From the NCBI GenBank assembly GCA_905221605.1, contig CAJNDS010002289.1:62001-126000 (forward strand): a DNA stretch of 64,000 bases, read 5' to 3'. A model generated the notes under the pieces. That model was not told where the DNA came from. It searched no databases and was given only the letters and a program-made list of their open reading frames with translations. Source of the DNA: Symbiodinium natans. Its lineage: Eukaryota; Sar; Dinophyceae; Suessiales; Symbiodiniaceae. Positions within the stretch are counted from its first letter, which is position 1. Each line of letters starts with the position of its first letter. Positions 63,840 to 64,000 of this stretch are shown here, piece by piece. Made by a program: the position numbers and the translations under genes.

Positions 63840-64000
63840 GCACCGTGCACTCGCTGCCGAGGCTTCAGTTCCCAGACGTGAGGCTCAAGGGCGCCTGCAC
63901 ACCTGAGAAGCAGCGGATGGTGGAGGTAGACCCCCGAGACCCTGAACCTGATCCCCTGTAGCCTCAAACCACCTCTTGTACCCCCCTGGAACCCCAAAAG
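63840..64000. other. Downstream DNA, no gene assigned
   Basis: Mixed sequence without arrays or clear exons up to the window edge. Confidence 0.4.

Overview
The window looks like nuclear DNA of a dinoflagellate. I infer this from five things. Telomere-type TTTAGGG/CCCTAAA heptamers of the plant/dinoflagellate kind are scattered over the whole window. Genes are cut into very short exons (about 20-120 nt). Introns start with GT, GC or GA and end in AG, a mix known from dinoflagellates. Nearly all supportable exons lie on the + strand. One possible relict of the dinoflagellate spliced leader precedes a CCCH zinc-finger locus. There are no bacterial operons, rRNA, tRNA or CRISPR.

The main result is how the heptamer arrays relate to the genes. 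The window carries more than a hundred arrays in both orientations, from about 20 to 420 bp, and they are not at a chromosome end. When splice sites and codon phase are followed by eye, the 40-150 bp islands between arrays join into phase-consistent multi-exon genes, and the arrays fall inside the introns. Arrays often touch the splice sites: donors read G|GTTTAGGG, and acceptors lie 3-10 nt after a CCCTAAA run. In two places the array seems to supply the stop codon. Some arrays are flanked by 17-21 bp direct duplications, as if they had been inserted.

Layout. 1-8.1 kb: 5'-truncated gene 1, an AATTCCTA satellite, a foldback element, an AT-rich foreign-looking ORF fragment, a ubiquitin-like exon and gene P1. 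10.3-14.5 kb: seven-exon membrane-protein gene X. 18.2-19.3 kb: small gene V. 20.9-24.0 kb: six-exon gene. 27.5-36.2 kb: Thr-rich mucin-like exons, with an uninterrupted but decayed CCCH zinc-finger locus (30.9-33.7 kb) inside one intron, followed by a five-exon C-terminal chain. 38.9-41.9 kb: gene S. 41.9-44.7 kb: nine-exon gene Y, complete from ATG to stop. 45.5-47.5 kb: gene R. 48.4-50.0 kb: gene U. 50.5-57.3 kb: diverged second copies of gene 1 and P1 in the same order and orientation. 58.5-62.9 kb: six-exon gene Q, whose intron holds an 860-bp near-perfect palindrome. 63.15-63.84 kb: a single-exon gene for a probably myristoylated papain-like-fold protein.

Most proteins are unrecognised, so no shared pathway can be claimed. 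Short palindromic MITE-like elements of several families, microsatellites and homopolymer runs fill the remaining intron and intergenic space. Splice models were made by eye without transcripts and should be read as testable hypotheses. Coordinates of array edges are accurate to about 10 bp.
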